Assembly: GCA_023230565.1 (NCBI GenBank)
Contig: JALNXD010000059.1
Coordinates: 1 to 16,264, forward strand
Length of the DNA: 16,264 nt
Direction of reading: 5' to 3'
From: Syntrophales bacterium
Lineage (GTDB): Bacteria > Desulfobacterota > Syntrophia > Syntrophales > UBA2210
In this document: positions 7,100 through 14,950 of the stretch, one piece after another
Layout of the letters: every line of letters begins with the position of its first letter
How positions within the stretch are numbered: position 1 is the stretch's first letter
The notes under the pieces: model-generated
Told to the model about the DNA's origin: nothing
Database searches by the model: none
What the model saw: only the letters and a program-made list of their open reading frames with translations
Made by a program: the position numbers and the translations under genes

Positions 7100-8227
7100 T
7101 TATGGACATGCCGTAGTCGTCGTCGTTGAGGCCGTCGTCGTTGTGGTGGTCGTTGAGGTCGTCGTTGTAGTCGTCGGCTTTGTCGTTGTTGTTGCCCACG
7201 TGGATGATGTTGTCGGTGCCGTCGTGGTGGTTGATGTCAGCTGTGTCGTGGTCGTCGGTGCGGTAGTCGTTGTTTCCGGCGCGGTGGTTGTCGTTTCCGG
7301 CGCGGTAGTCGTTGTTTCCGGTGCAGTAGTCGTTGTTTCCGGCGCGGTCGTAGTGGTCTCCTGCTCGGTGGTGGTGGTCGTTTCCTCTTCCGTCGTTGTT
7401 GACACCTCTTCCGTGGTGGTAGTCGACTCTTCCGTGGTGGTTGCTTCTTCTTCGGTGGTGGTTGTCTCCTCTTCCGTTGTCGTAGTGGGTGCCGCGGTTG
7501 TCGTGGTAGTCAGGAGGAACTGGTCGACTTCCTCTTGTATTTTCTTCGCCTGTCCCGGAGGCGCCGCTTCAACCGCCGCTTTTACGACAGCGTCTTTTTT
7601 GTCGGGAACTTCCGCTGCCGCGGTCTTCGCGATATCCGCAGCCAGCGCGGAAGGCGCAGCTTTTACCGCTTCTTTTGTAATATTTTCAACTTGATCGGGT
7701 GCCGCCTGTACAATCGCTTTTGTAATCGCTGTCACTTCCGAGGGAGGGACTGCTTTCACAACCGCTGCTGTCACGGCCGCCGCCGCTTGCGGGGCTTCCT
7801 TTACCGCAGCAGAGGTCACGGCAGCCGCCTGGGTGGGCGCTTCTTTGACCGCCGCCGCAGTGACGTTTGCCGCCTCCTGCGGAGCCGCCTTTACGGCTTC
7901 CGCGGTGACCTTCACTGCTTCAGCAGGTGCAGCCTTGATCGCCGCCGCAGTGACATTTGCCGCCTCCTGCGGAGCCGCTTTTACAATGGTTGAAGTAACC
8001 GTTGCCGCCATTGCCGGGGCCGCCGCCACAAGATCGCCCGTCAGCTTGGCGACATTTTTTATAGTGCCGCTTGCGATATCCGCGGCCAGTTTTTCAGTAT
8101 TGACCGTTCCGTCCGGATTGAGGTATTCGGAAACATCGGTAGAAGCGTTATCCTGGGCATAGACCGCAGAAGTCAAAAAAACCACTGTAATAGTTAACAG
8201 TAATAGAGCGAGAATTCTTTTTTTCAT
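7100..8227 (-). CDS. Secreted Ala/Pro-repeat and Thr-rich mucin-like protein
   Basis: The 375-residue precursor begins with a classical signal peptide (MKKRILALLLL, cleavage after AVYA, residue 24). Residues about 82-232 consist of around ten 15-residue repeats of the type KAAPQEAANVTAAAI, predicted to form short Ala-rich helices broken by Pro every 15 residues. Residues 240-373 are almost only Thr with Glu, Pro and Ala, including four TTTTAPE units, and the protein ends TACP with its only cysteine. Such tails are often O-glycosylated and extended. I do not recognise a named family. It is the first gene behind the CRP-type promoter and has the strongest Shine-Dalgarno here (AAGGAGGAAAGAG). 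It may be an abundant surface or matrix protein. ATG 8227 was chosen because the eight codons upstream merely translate that ribosome-binding site. Confidence 0.85.
   Translation of the reverse strand: MKKRILALLLLTITVVFLTSAVYAQDNASTDVSEYLNPDGTVNTEKLAADIASGTIKNVAKLTGDLVAAAPAMAATVTSTIVKAAPQEAANVTAAAIKAAPAEAVKVTAEAVKAAPQEAANVTAAAVKEAPTQAAAVTSAAVKEAPQAAAAVTAAVVKAVPPSEVTAITKAIVQAAPDQVENITKEAVKAAPSALAADIAKTAAAEVPDKKDAVVKAAVEAAPPGQAKKIQEEVDQFLLTTTTTAAPTTTTEEETTTTEEEATTTEESTTTTEEVSTTTEEETTTTTEQETTTTAPETTTTAPETTTTAPETTTTAPETTTTAPTTTTQLTSTTTTAPTTSSTWATTTTKPTTTTTTSTTTTTTTASTTTTTACP
7263..7346. repeat. 21-bp tandem repeat in the Thr-rich tail, 4 units
   Basis: Four 21-bp units (7263-7283, 7284-7304, 7305-7325, 7326-7346) encode TTTTAPE on the minus strand. 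Units differ mainly at third codon positions. Flanking Thr/Glu codons form a wider low-complexity tract from about 7103 to 7510. Confidence 0.85.
7532..7984. repeat. 45-bp degenerate coding repeats (15-residue units)
   Basis: About ten consecutive 15-codon units encode the K-x-A-P-x-x-A-x-x-V-T-x-A-x-V pattern of the secreted protein. Units nearest the N-terminus are most alike (KAAPQEAANVTAAA occurs twice exactly), and later ones diverge. Confidence 0.75.
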
Positions 8228-8386
8228 ATCTCTTTCCTCCTTTTCCTCCAATCCGTTACGAGCTCCAAACTCATTGCGATACCTTTCCTCATTTTAAAAT
8301 TTCAGCAATGCGCGGCTTATTCCGCCCAGCTGCCGTATAATTCGGTGCAGATTTCTATTGATTTCCAAGTGTAAAAATGTCCGCCT

Positions 8387-8413
8387 ATTTTAGTATGAAC
8401 TGCCCTGTGTCAA
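8387..8413 (-). promoter_or_regulatory. Sigma70-type promoter of the EPS block
   Basis: On the minus strand a perfect TTGACA (8413-8408) is followed after 15 bp by TAAAAT (8392-8387, five of six matches). The predicted start near 8380 leaves a leader of about 150 nt before the Thr-rich protein gene. The short spacer would suit an activator-dependent promoter, and a CRP-type site lies immediately upstream. Confidence 0.65.
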
Positions 8414-8425
8414 GAGAAAATAAAG

Positions 8426-8449
8426 AAATTGTGATGCCCGTCACAATTT
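8426..8449. promoter_or_regulatory. CRP/FNR-family operator, perfect palindrome
   Basis: AAATTGTGA (8426-8434), six bases, then TCACAATTT (8441-8449) form a perfect 9-bp inverted repeat containing TGTGA-N6-TCACA, the CRP core consensus. Its centre is 24.5 bp upstream of the -35 edge and about 57 bp from the predicted start, close to a class I activator position. Confidence 0.75.
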
Positions 8450-8568
8450 ATGAATTCGTAAAAAAATCTTTTTTCTCCTGCCCTCCATCCTTTCGTTCCA
8501 AACACGGAATGACAAAAATGAGCAAAATCTGCCCGGTCCGAAACCATAAAGCATAACTGTTTTGTTTA

Positions 8569-8772
8569 TTATTCAGATTGCCCTGCAAGAAGGCTTTCGA
8601 GACTTGAGTCGGTAATATCAGTGGAAATGACAGCCTTCACCCCACCCTGTATTTGGGAGCTCTGATAAATACCCCAACAGCGTCGTGCCGAAGACGATCC
8701 GTCAGCCGGTATTTCAGAATACATTTCCGATTTTGGATCGCAATCCCCCTGATGATGCGAAGTGGTATGCAA
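8569..8772 (-). CDS. Doubtful small ORF, 67 residues
   Basis: A TTG-initiated frame (or ATG at 8724 for 51 residues) ends IQGGVKAVISTDITDSSLES before a C-terminal LLAGQSE. That section looks protein-like in composition; the N-terminal part does not. A sigma70-like promoter at 8806-8834 would start transcription about 26 nt before the TTG, and a weak AAAGAG motif precedes it. No signal peptide, family or domain is recognised. It could equally be a decayed fragment or chance. Confidence 0.25.
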   Translation of the reverse strand: MHTTSHHQGDCDPKSEMYSEIPADGSSSARRCWGIYQSSQIQGGVKAVISTDITDSSLESLLAGQSE

Positions 8773-8805
8773 AGCTCTTTTATTATTCTTAAAAAAACGG
8801 GCTCC

Positions 8806-8834
8806 AACCTATCGAAAACAAACAGCCATGTCAA
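8806..8834 (-). promoter_or_regulatory. Possible sigma70 promoter ahead of the small ORF
   Basis: On the minus strand a perfect TTGACA (8834-8829) and TAGGTT (8811-8806) are spaced by 17 bp. The -10 matches the consensus at only three positions. Confidence 0.35.
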
Positions 8835-8891
8835 GAAAAAAAGAGAAATTAAAGGTACTTTCCTGAAAAAAAGAGAAAGTTTTGTGTTCAG

Positions 8892-11081
8892 CTATATCCG
8901 TTTCGCAAGTATCTTCGCCAATTTTTTCCGGTAGCGTTCGGCCCCTTTCGAGAGGGTCAGAGCGGTGGAAAGTTCGTCCGCGGCACGATCGAATTTTCCG
9001 GCCTGCACATAAATATCGCCCAGCGTCTCATGGAGCTCCGGATCCTTCGGGTTATCCGCGATCGCGGAGAGCGCCACGGTTTCGGCCATATCCAGTTTAC
9101 CCGCTTTTGCAAGCGCGCGGGCGTATGCCTGCCTGTAGGCTGTGTCCTTCGGCGCCATCTCAATTGCCTTTTGGTAATGCGCTTCGGCTGTTTCGAAATC
9201 GCCTTCCTCATTCTTGAGTTCGGCATAGCGCATATGTCCCGGAGCATTTTCGGGGTCGATCGTGATCAGTTCATCAAAAAGTTCGAGCGCTCTGGCCTTT
9301 TTATTCTCATGCAGGTAAATATCCGCCGCCGCCGTATAGTAGGCAGACAGCCACGGGCGAAGGCGGGCAGCGTTCGATGAATCGCTTTTTGCTTTTAAAA
9401 ACCGCTGCGTTGTCGTTTCGAGATCGGCAAAAAAGGCGGATCTGTTTGAAAGCCAGGCGTTGTTTCGGTAGAGAAAGAGAATAAGGGCCTGCAAATTGGA
9501 CGGGGAAAGGGGGAGCAGTGATTTGAGCTTTTTATAATCCCGTGTCGATTTGAAATATTCTGCCAGAAGCAGATTGAACGAAAGCATCCGGTTGAAATGA
9601 TTGCGGTACCCTCGATTCAGCAGGGCGGCTTTTTTGAAATTTTCAAGGGCCTGCTCCCGCTCCCCTTTTGTGTTATAGAGATTTCCCAGCAGAAAATACC
9701 CCCTGGCGTTATCAGCGGTGTCCGTGACGATTTTGCGATAGGCCGATTCAGCCCGTGCGAAATCCTTCCGGTCAAGACAGATGGTTCCAAGAGCCTCGTA
9801 AAGGGCTGATTCCGCCGGATATCGGGAAAGAAGTTCCTGCAGTTTCGATTCCACTTCATCCGTTTCGCTGCACGAGGGCAGAACGGCGATATAGCCGCGA
9901 AGCCATGAGCGGTTATCCGGTTCGGACTCGAGCGCCCTGCGGTAGTGCGTGCAGGCCGAAGGATCATTCACCTTTCGCGCCAGGGCGGCAACGCGCCCGT
10001 GGACCGCGGCGTTTTCAGGATCGAGGGCGAGGTAGGCCTGCAGAGTACCAATGGCTGATCCGGTGCGGGTATCCTTTTCATAGACTGAGGCAAGGGCGTC
10101 GTAATATGCGTAGATCGCGTCCGGATCGCCCGGTTCCTGATCAAATTTCTTCCGCGTGCGATCCATGCGGGCGAGGAACTTTTCAAAATTCGCCTCCCAG
10201 CCGGCTTTCCCGTGAAGGAAAAGCAGAAGTGTCCGCATTCCGCTCGCATTTTCCGGCACTATCTCCTGCAGTGTATCGAAATCGGTCGTCAATGAAGAAA
10301 GAACATTCAGTGATGAATGAAGAAGGTGCGGTGCAAGCGAAACGGCCCGGCGGTATTGCACGAGCGCCTCGGTAAAGAGGGCTTGCGATTCACGTTCATA
10401 CCTTTCCGGATCGTCTGCTCTCTTTCGTATATAAAGGATGTGCGACACCAGCCATTCGGCAAAGGCCCGGCGGTTGAAAGACCGGTTCGGCGCCATTTCG
10501 ACTGCAGTGGAAAACCGCCGGAAGGCATGGGCCGCCGAAAGAGGGTGCTTCGAGGCCTCTTCGGAAAAATCGACAAGCTCATCGAGCGGAGGGTCTTCAA
10601 CATAGAGCTTTGCGGCGATCAGGCGGGCCAGGTCCAGATGAAAATAATTCGCGGCAGGGTTGCGCTCTATGGCCAGGCCGTACTCGGAAAGCGCCATTGT
10701 TTCGAATTGCTTTGACCGTGCTCCCTGGACAAACCGGGTGCGGCCGCCTGACTGCTCCCAGGTACCGTCGGCAACGGCCGCCTCATGCATCATCCGCTCG
10801 TATTGTTTGGCAAGTTCATAATGATATACGGGATTTGCCGGAGCCCAAGATATGGCCTTTTTTAAAAGCTGCACGCACCCGGGCCTCGCCAGAGCATTGC
10901 GGCCGGTGATCGACGCCTCCACGCAGTCCATTGCGCTATGGAAGTAGCGGTCCGCCACAAACTGCTTCACCACGAGCCACTCGAGCAGGACCACCAGGCA
11001 TATAAGAGCCGGAATGCCGAAATAACGCAGTACTCTCTTTTGTACGTTCGATGTGCTTCTGCCGGTGGATGTCAACGTCAT
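8892..11081 (-). CDS. Membrane-anchored tetratricopeptide-repeat protein, 729 residues
   Basis: A single N-terminal membrane segment (about residues 20-39, PALICLVVLLEWLVV) is followed by a largely helical, TPR-rich body. Clear TPR units include residues with the patterns LYEALGTICLDRKDFARAESAYRKIV, GYFLLGNLYNTKGEREQALENFKKAA, GHMRYAELKNEEGDFETAEAHYQKAI and LHETLGDIYVQAGKFDRAADELSTAL, with more degenerate repeats earlier. Proteins of this build often act as periplasmic scaffolds in polysaccharide or secretion machines; no catalytic motif is visible. Its ATG has CAGGA nine bases upstream. The upstream gene on the same strand ends 81 bp away, so the two probably share a transcript. The function is unknown. 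Confidence 0.85.
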   Translation of the reverse strand: MTLTSTGRSTSNVQKRVLRYFGIPALICLVVLLEWLVVKQFVADRYFHSAMDCVEASITGRNALARPGCVQLLKKAISWAPANPVYHYELAKQYERMMHEAAVADGTWEQSGGRTRFVQGARSKQFETMALSEYGLAIERNPAANYFHLDLARLIAAKLYVEDPPLDELVDFSEEASKHPLSAAHAFRRFSTAVEMAPNRSFNRRAFAEWLVSHILYIRKRADDPERYERESQALFTEALVQYRRAVSLAPHLLHSSLNVLSSLTTDFDTLQEIVPENASGMRTLLLFLHGKAGWEANFEKFLARMDRTRKKFDQEPGDPDAIYAYYDALASVYEKDTRTGSAIGTLQAYLALDPENAAVHGRVAALARKVNDPSACTHYRRALESEPDNRSWLRGYIAVLPSCSETDEVESKLQELLSRYPAESALYEALGTICLDRKDFARAESAYRKIVTDTADNARGYFLLGNLYNTKGEREQALENFKKAALLNRGYRNHFNRMLSFNLLLAEYFKSTRDYKKLKSLLPLSPSNLQALILFLYRNNAWLSNRSAFFADLETTTQRFLKAKSDSSNAARLRPWLSAYYTAAADIYLHENKKARALELFDELITIDPENAPGHMRYAELKNEEGDFETAEAHYQKAIEMAPKDTAYRQAYARALAKAGKLDMAETVALSAIADNPKDPELHETLGDIYVQAGKFDRAADELSTALTLSKGAERYRKKLAKILAKRI

Positions 11082-11162
11082 GTGCCGAGTCCTGAAGAAT
11101 GGAACCGAAATTTCCTTCGTTTCCGTCTCATTTTTCCCGATAGGGAACTGCGCATCGGAAAA

Positions 11163-11993
11163 TCACGATCGCTTTCCTGTTACATTATAGAAAATAAATC
11201 CGATCAGCATTACAAGTCCCGCGATGAAGATGCCCCGGTTCATGGTTTTAAAAATATTCCTGCGCTCACCTATTGTGAGCGGTCGGGAGGAAATTCGGGT
11301 AAAATGCCGGCCCTTTTCATCATATTCCGCGATTGCGTGGATCCGGCAGGTCGATCCCGGATTAAAACTCAAGTTGGAAACGGAAAAGGGGACACGCACC
11401 ACCTGGCCTGCGCCGGCAGTGACCCGCTCTTTTTCGAGTATCACCTGCAGGTTCCGCGGTGCGACAAGCCTGAGAGCGGCGGATTTTTCAGTACCGGAAT
11501 TGTTTTTCAGGAAAACTTCGCTTGCCGAAGATTCGGAGGAGACAAGAACAATCGGTGTGCTCTTTTCCTTATTCCTTTCCTTATCATGAAAAAAGATTTC
11601 CATTTCCGGCTGAGCCGCCTCATTCGCACATTGTGAGACAATAAAAGTGGAATATATGTTGTGATGATCGTCCGCATAAATCGTTTCGCAGATCAGGGGA
11701 AACGATCCCCTGGTCGTGGAAGCCTTGAACTGCATGTCTGTGCGCACTTTTTCGCCGGCGCGAAGGCGGGGCGCAAGCTTCACCGACTGCCTCGAACCTG
11801 TAAATTCCACAGTCGCCGATACATCGTGCGCCGGGTCATCTCCCGTATTCTTTATCTCAAGACCGACAAGAAAACCGCCGTTCGCCGATTCCGTAAAGAG
11901 CGTCGTCTGCAGCCGTATCGCCCCCGCATGCGCATCCAGCGCAAAAAGAATAATTATTGAAGTAAAAAAAGAAATATGTAAATATCCGCGCAT
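11163..11993 (-). CDS. Secreted two-domain beta-sandwich protein with C-terminal membrane anchor
   Basis: The 276-residue protein has a signal peptide (hydrophobic residues 7-19, likely cleavage after AHA at 23) and a C-terminal membrane helix (about 254-270, GIFIAGLVMLIGFIFY) followed by a short basic tail. Between them lie two regions that read like Ig/CARDB-type beta sandwiches. The first contains LVGLEIKNTGDDPAHDVSA and two cysteines; the second contains VRVPFSVSNLSF. Such domains bind or space other surface components. No enzyme motif is present. ATG 11993 was chosen because it starts the signal peptide; the frame runs on upstream into the dispersed repeat, where a GTG at 12059 is an artefact of repeat sequence. 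No Shine-Dalgarno is seen. I do not recognise a named family. Confidence 0.75.
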   Translation of the reverse strand: MRGYLHISFFTSIIILFALDAHAGAIRLQTTLFTESANGGFLVGLEIKNTGDDPAHDVSATVEFTGSRQSVKLAPRLRAGEKVRTDMQFKASTTRGSFPLICETIYADDHHNIYSTFIVSQCANEAAQPEMEIFFHDKERNKEKSTPIVLVSSESSASEVFLKNNSGTEKSAALRLVAPRNLQVILEKERVTAGAGQVVRVPFSVSNLSFNPGSTCRIHAIAEYDEKGRHFTRISSRPLTIGERRNIFKTMNRGIFIAGLVMLIGFIFYNVTGKRS

Positions 11994-12003
11994 AATGCGG
12001 GCA

Positions 12004-12032
12004 ATGCTAGCAGGAAACGACAACCATTGCAA
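12004..12032 (-). promoter_or_regulatory. Weak promoter candidate for the membrane-anchored protein
   Basis: TTGCAA (12032-12027) and TAGCAT (12009-12004) are separated by 17 bp on the minus strand, four of six matches each. Transcription would start only a few bases before the start codon, which would fit the absence of a ribosome-binding site, but the match is weak. Confidence 0.25.
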
Positions 12033-12039
12033 CGACCCA

Positions 12040-12138
12040 TTAATTGGGGACGGGTTCACATTTTAATTGGGGACGGGTTCACATTTCCCCTCGGGGAAAT
12101 GGTGGAAATGGAGGAAATGTGAACCCGTCCCCAATTAA
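12040..12138. repeat. REP-like repeat cluster B, three copies
   Basis: Two direct copies (12040-12063 and 12063-12086) of the GGGG-orientation repeat are followed by an inverted copy (12115-12138). The second and third copies form a 24-bp perfect inverted pair. The 28-nt loop begins with the hairpin TTTCCCCTCGGGGAAA (12084-12099, overlapping the arm) and continues with three GGAAATG-type steps. The cluster fills most of the divergent intergenic region between the membrane-anchored protein and the GT-C gene. Confidence 0.9.
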
Positions 12139-12158
12139 ACCTTGTCAGAGAATAGGAA

Positions 12159-14798
12159 ATGCAGAACAAGAAGTATGAAATTTTAATTGACATTCTCGTC
12201 CATCTTGGCATTTTCTTCTTTCTTCTCTCGTTTTTCCGGCCCGAGTATCTGCTGTCAGGAACGATCATCACCGGGGGTGATACCGGCTCTCATTATTACA
12301 CCGCCGAGTATCTCAAAGAAGTCCTTCTTCCCCAGGGTAAAATCAGCGGCTGGACAATGGGGAATTATGCCGGATTCCCGATTCTTCAGTTTTATTTTCC
12401 CTTTCCTTTTCTGATCATGGTGGCGCTTTCCTTCGTGATGCCTCTTCAGGTTGCCTTCAAACTGGTATCTGTTCTCGGGATTTTCACTCTCCCGCTTGCC
12501 GTCTATGCCGCTCTTCGTTTGTTGAATCAGCGCTTCCCGGTGCCCGCCGCCGGTGCCCTTTTCACGCTCTTTTTTCTTTTTATGGATGCAAACTCAATGT
12601 GGGGCGGCAATATCACAAGCACCCTGGCCGGCGAGTTTGCATACAGCATCGGAATGTCTCTGACTATCCTGTTCGCAGGAACTCTTTACCGGGGCATCAC
12701 CACCAACAGATATGCCATCGCAAACGGAATACTGGTCTTTCTTATCGGTTTCAGCCACGGGTATACACTTCTTTTCGCAGGCTTCATGTCTTCATTCTTT
12801 CTTTTCGACTGGCGTAACTTCCTTAAAAATTTCGTTTATCTGTGCAAAGTTCACGGCCTGGCATTCATACTTCTGGGCTTCTGGCTGATTCCGCTCATTG
12901 CAAGCACCCCCTGGACAACGGCCTTTTCAGATCGCTGGTTCATCAAATCGATTCTCGAAGTCCTGCCTCCCATCCTCTGGCCGGGAATAATACTGACCGT
13001 CCTGGGCGCCGTCGCTGTGCTCATAAAAATAGTGCTTTCGAGGAGAAACGTTAATCCCGGAGGTGCGGGACGTGCGGGAAATGTGAACCCGTCCCCGATT
13101 TATTTGGGGTACGGGATGGCTGTCGCCTGCCTCTTTTATTTGATCGGGCCCAGTATCCATGTGATCGATATCCGTTTTCTGCCGTTTCTGCAGCTTTATT
13201 TCATGATGACGGGAGCGGTCGCGCTCGGGTATCTGATCAGGCCACTGAGAGGAAAGATTGCGGTTCCCGTTATCCTTTTTCTTCTCGTCATTCCCGGAGT
13301 CAACCATTTCGAAAAGAAAATCCATACCTGGATTCCGTGGAACTACAACGGTTTCGAAACCAAGCGCCTCTGGAAGCCGTTTATTGAAACAAACAGGTAT
13401 CTTGCCGGATCGGAAGCCGATCCGCGCGTTATATACGAACATGCCACCATACATAACGGCGCGGGCACGATCCGCGCCTTTGAATCGATTCCGCTCTTTT
13501 CAGGGAGAAATACTCTGGAAGGACTGTACCTGCAGGCCTGCGTATCCTCACCCTTTGTCTTTTACATACAGGGAGAAATGTCCAAACAGTCGTCCCGCCC
13601 CTTCTCCCAGTATCAGTATTCCGATGTGAATATCACGGAGGGAATCGAGCACCTCAAGCTCTTCAACGTGCGCGACTTTATCGTTGCGAGCGACGAAATC
13701 CGGGAAGAGCTCAAAAAACATCCCGAATTCACGCTCGAAAAAGAGATCCCCCCGTACAGCATTTATCGGCTTGCGACCAGCCAAAACCGCTATGTGGTGC
13801 CGCTTGCATACGCCCCCGCCTGGAATGACCGCCGGGAGTGGAAACAGAAATCCTATCAGTGGTTCCGCGATTACAGCGATCATCCGGGGATCCACCTGAT
13901 CTTCGATGACGGCCTGCCTCCCCGGGGTCTTCCGGCGGCCGCCTGCGCCGGCTATGAAAAGGGGAGGGCGCTTCCCGCTCTTCCGATTACAGAGAAGCCC
14001 ATTGTCACCGAGAAGGTCACGCACGAAGAGATTCGCATAACCACCACGAAACCCGGTGTGCCCCTTCTGATAAAAGTATCCTATCACCCGGGATGGAGGG
14101 TGGAAGGTGCGGACAAGATCTATCTGGCGTCGCCCTCCTTTATGCTCGTGTATCCGAAGGAAAATGATGTACGCCTCTACTACGGAGGCACACTGTGGGA
14201 CCGCATCGGCGCGATTCTTTCAATCCTGGGAATCATCTGTATCGCCGCAGGAATCTTCTTTTCCCGGAAAGGCAGCACCGCTCGAACCATCCGCAGCCGT
14301 ATCGAAGAATCTGCCGCCGCCCGCCCCGCGAAAGCTCTGGCCGCCCTTGTGAACCGCCGTCAGAAGGTCATTGTCGTCGCGCTCGCCGTTTTCGTCTGTG
14401 CAGCTTCGGCCTGGCTTATCGTCAAGACAGGGGACGATCCCAGGGTTCTTCACAATAAGGCCATAAAACTGCGCGACAAAGACCGCCTGCAGGACGCCCG
14501 CGAAATCTTCTACCGCATCCTTTCCGCATATCCCGACTATCCGAAAGCGGACGAGGCCTACTACTATTACGCCATCTGTTACTGGAAAGACCACAACTGG
14601 GAAAAAACCATTGAAGTATTCGAAAAGCTCACAGCCACATATCCCGAAAGCCCGTGGGTCCCCGAGGCCCTCTTTCATATAGGCAAAGCCCACGTATTTC
14701 TGAAAAATCAGAAGAAAGCCAACGAATACTTCGACCAGGTCATCCGAAACCATCCGACATCCCGGTGGGTGAAATATTCGAAAGAGTGGAAGAAATAG
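12159..14798 (+). CDS. GT-C-like PTPS-related multi-membrane protein with C-terminal TPR domain
   Basis: The 879-residue protein has about eleven N-terminal membrane segments (from residue 9 to 382) and an acidic motif in the first exposed loop, TGGDTGSH (38-45), as in GT-C glycosyltransferases and the PTPS-related (PF10131) family. A large exposed domain follows (about 383-680), then two further helices (about 683-702 and 736-755). The last 120 residues contain YbgF/BamD-like TPR units (LQDAREIFYRILSAYPDYPKA, WEKTIEVFEKLTATYPESP, KKANEYFDQVIRNHP). A role in transferring sugars from lipid carriers, or as a membrane scaffold in glycan assembly, is likely but not proven. Residues 308-317 are encoded by an in-frame copy of the dispersed repeat. 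A short-spaced AGG precedes the ATG. Confidence 0.8.
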   Translation: MQNKKYEILIDILVHLGIFFFLLSFFRPEYLLSGTIITGGDTGSHYYTAEYLKEVLLPQGKISGWTMGNYAGFPILQFYFPFPFLIMVALSFVMPLQVAFKLVSVLGIFTLPLAVYAALRLLNQRFPVPAAGALFTLFFLFMDANSMWGGNITSTLAGEFAYSIGMSLTILFAGTLYRGITTNRYAIANGILVFLIGFSHGYTLLFAGFMSSFFLFDWRNFLKNFVYLCKVHGLAFILLGFWLIPLIASTPWTTAFSDRWFIKSILEVLPPILWPGIILTVLGAVAVLIKIVLSRRNVNPGGAGRAGNVNPSPIYLGYGMAVACLFYLIGPSIHVIDIRFLPFLQLYFMMTGAVALGYLIRPLRGKIAVPVILFLLVIPGVNHFEKKIHTWIPWNYNGFETKRLWKPFIETNRYLAGSEADPRVIYEHATIHNGAGTIRAFESIPLFSGRNTLEGLYLQACVSSPFVFYIQGEMSKQSSRPFSQYQYSDVNITEGIEHLKLFNVRDFIVASDEIREELKKHPEFTLEKEIPPYSIYRLATSQNRYVVPLAYAPAWNDRREWKQKSYQWFRDYSDHPGIHLIFDDGLPPRGLPAAACAGYEKGRALPALPITEKPIVTEKVTHEEIRITTTKPGVPLLIKVSYHPGWRVEGADKIYLASPSFMLVYPKENDVRLYYGGTLWDRIGAILSILGIICIAAGIFFSRKGSTARTIRSRIEESAAARPAKALAALVNRRQKVIVVALAVFVCAASAWLIVKTGDDPRVLHNKAIKLRDKDRLQDAREIFYRILSAYPDYPKADEAYYYYAICYWKDHNWEKTIEVFEKLTATYPESPWVPEALFHIGKAHVFLKNQKKANEYFDQVIRNHPTSRWVKYSKEWKK
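13079..13100. repeat. REP-like repeat, copy C, inside a coding region
   Basis: AAATGTGAACCCGTCCCC followed by GATT matches the family at 21 of 22 positions (A to G at 13098). It is read in frame as part of NVNPSPI in a hydrophilic loop between two membrane segments of the GT-C protein (residues 308-314), so the gene tolerates it without a frameshift or stop. Confidence 0.85.
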
Positions 14799-14833
14799 CA
14801 CGGACGATGGTTCTCCATTTGTAATTCTCTTAG

Positions 14834-14950
14834 ATGGAAAAAAAATTATATATGCAGCTTTCGAAAAAATATATTGATTCGGACACTTTCAATACGTTAA
14901 TAGAGAAAACCACCTTGCAGGTTGTTGAATCGACGAATTACCGGCTCTGA
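14834..14950 (+). CDS. Doubtful 38-codon ORF between the GT-C and GT2 genes
   Basis: ATG 14834 opens a frame beginning MEKKLYMQLSKKYIDSDTFN and ending VVESTNYRL with a TGA at 14950. The composition is protein-like, but no ribosome-binding site precedes it and no family is recognised. It could be a fragment or chance. Confidence 0.15.
   Translation: MEKKLYMQLSKKYIDSDTFNTLIEKTTLQVVESTNYRL

Larger units (their letters stand above)
8450..8891. other. Mostly non-coding region between two minus-strand operons
   Basis: The stretch between the CRP-type site and the TPR-protein stop codon holds a possible small minus-strand ORF with its own promoter (listed separately), A-rich tracts around 8830-8880, and an imperfect ACTTTC/GAAAGT inverted repeat near 8856-8880 without a clear terminator tail. 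No RNA gene is recognisable. Confidence 0.4.

Noticed and set aside
7143..7694. Long plus-strand Val-rich open frame
   Set aside because: It is the complement of the Thr-rich coding tract (ACN read backwards gives GTN Val codons). It has no ribosome-binding site, and the minus-strand frame has a signal peptide and strong Shine-Dalgarno.
11994..12059. Upstream extension of the membrane-anchored protein into the dispersed repeat
   Set aside because: The extra 22 residues come from repeat sequence and precede a complete signal peptide starting at 11993.
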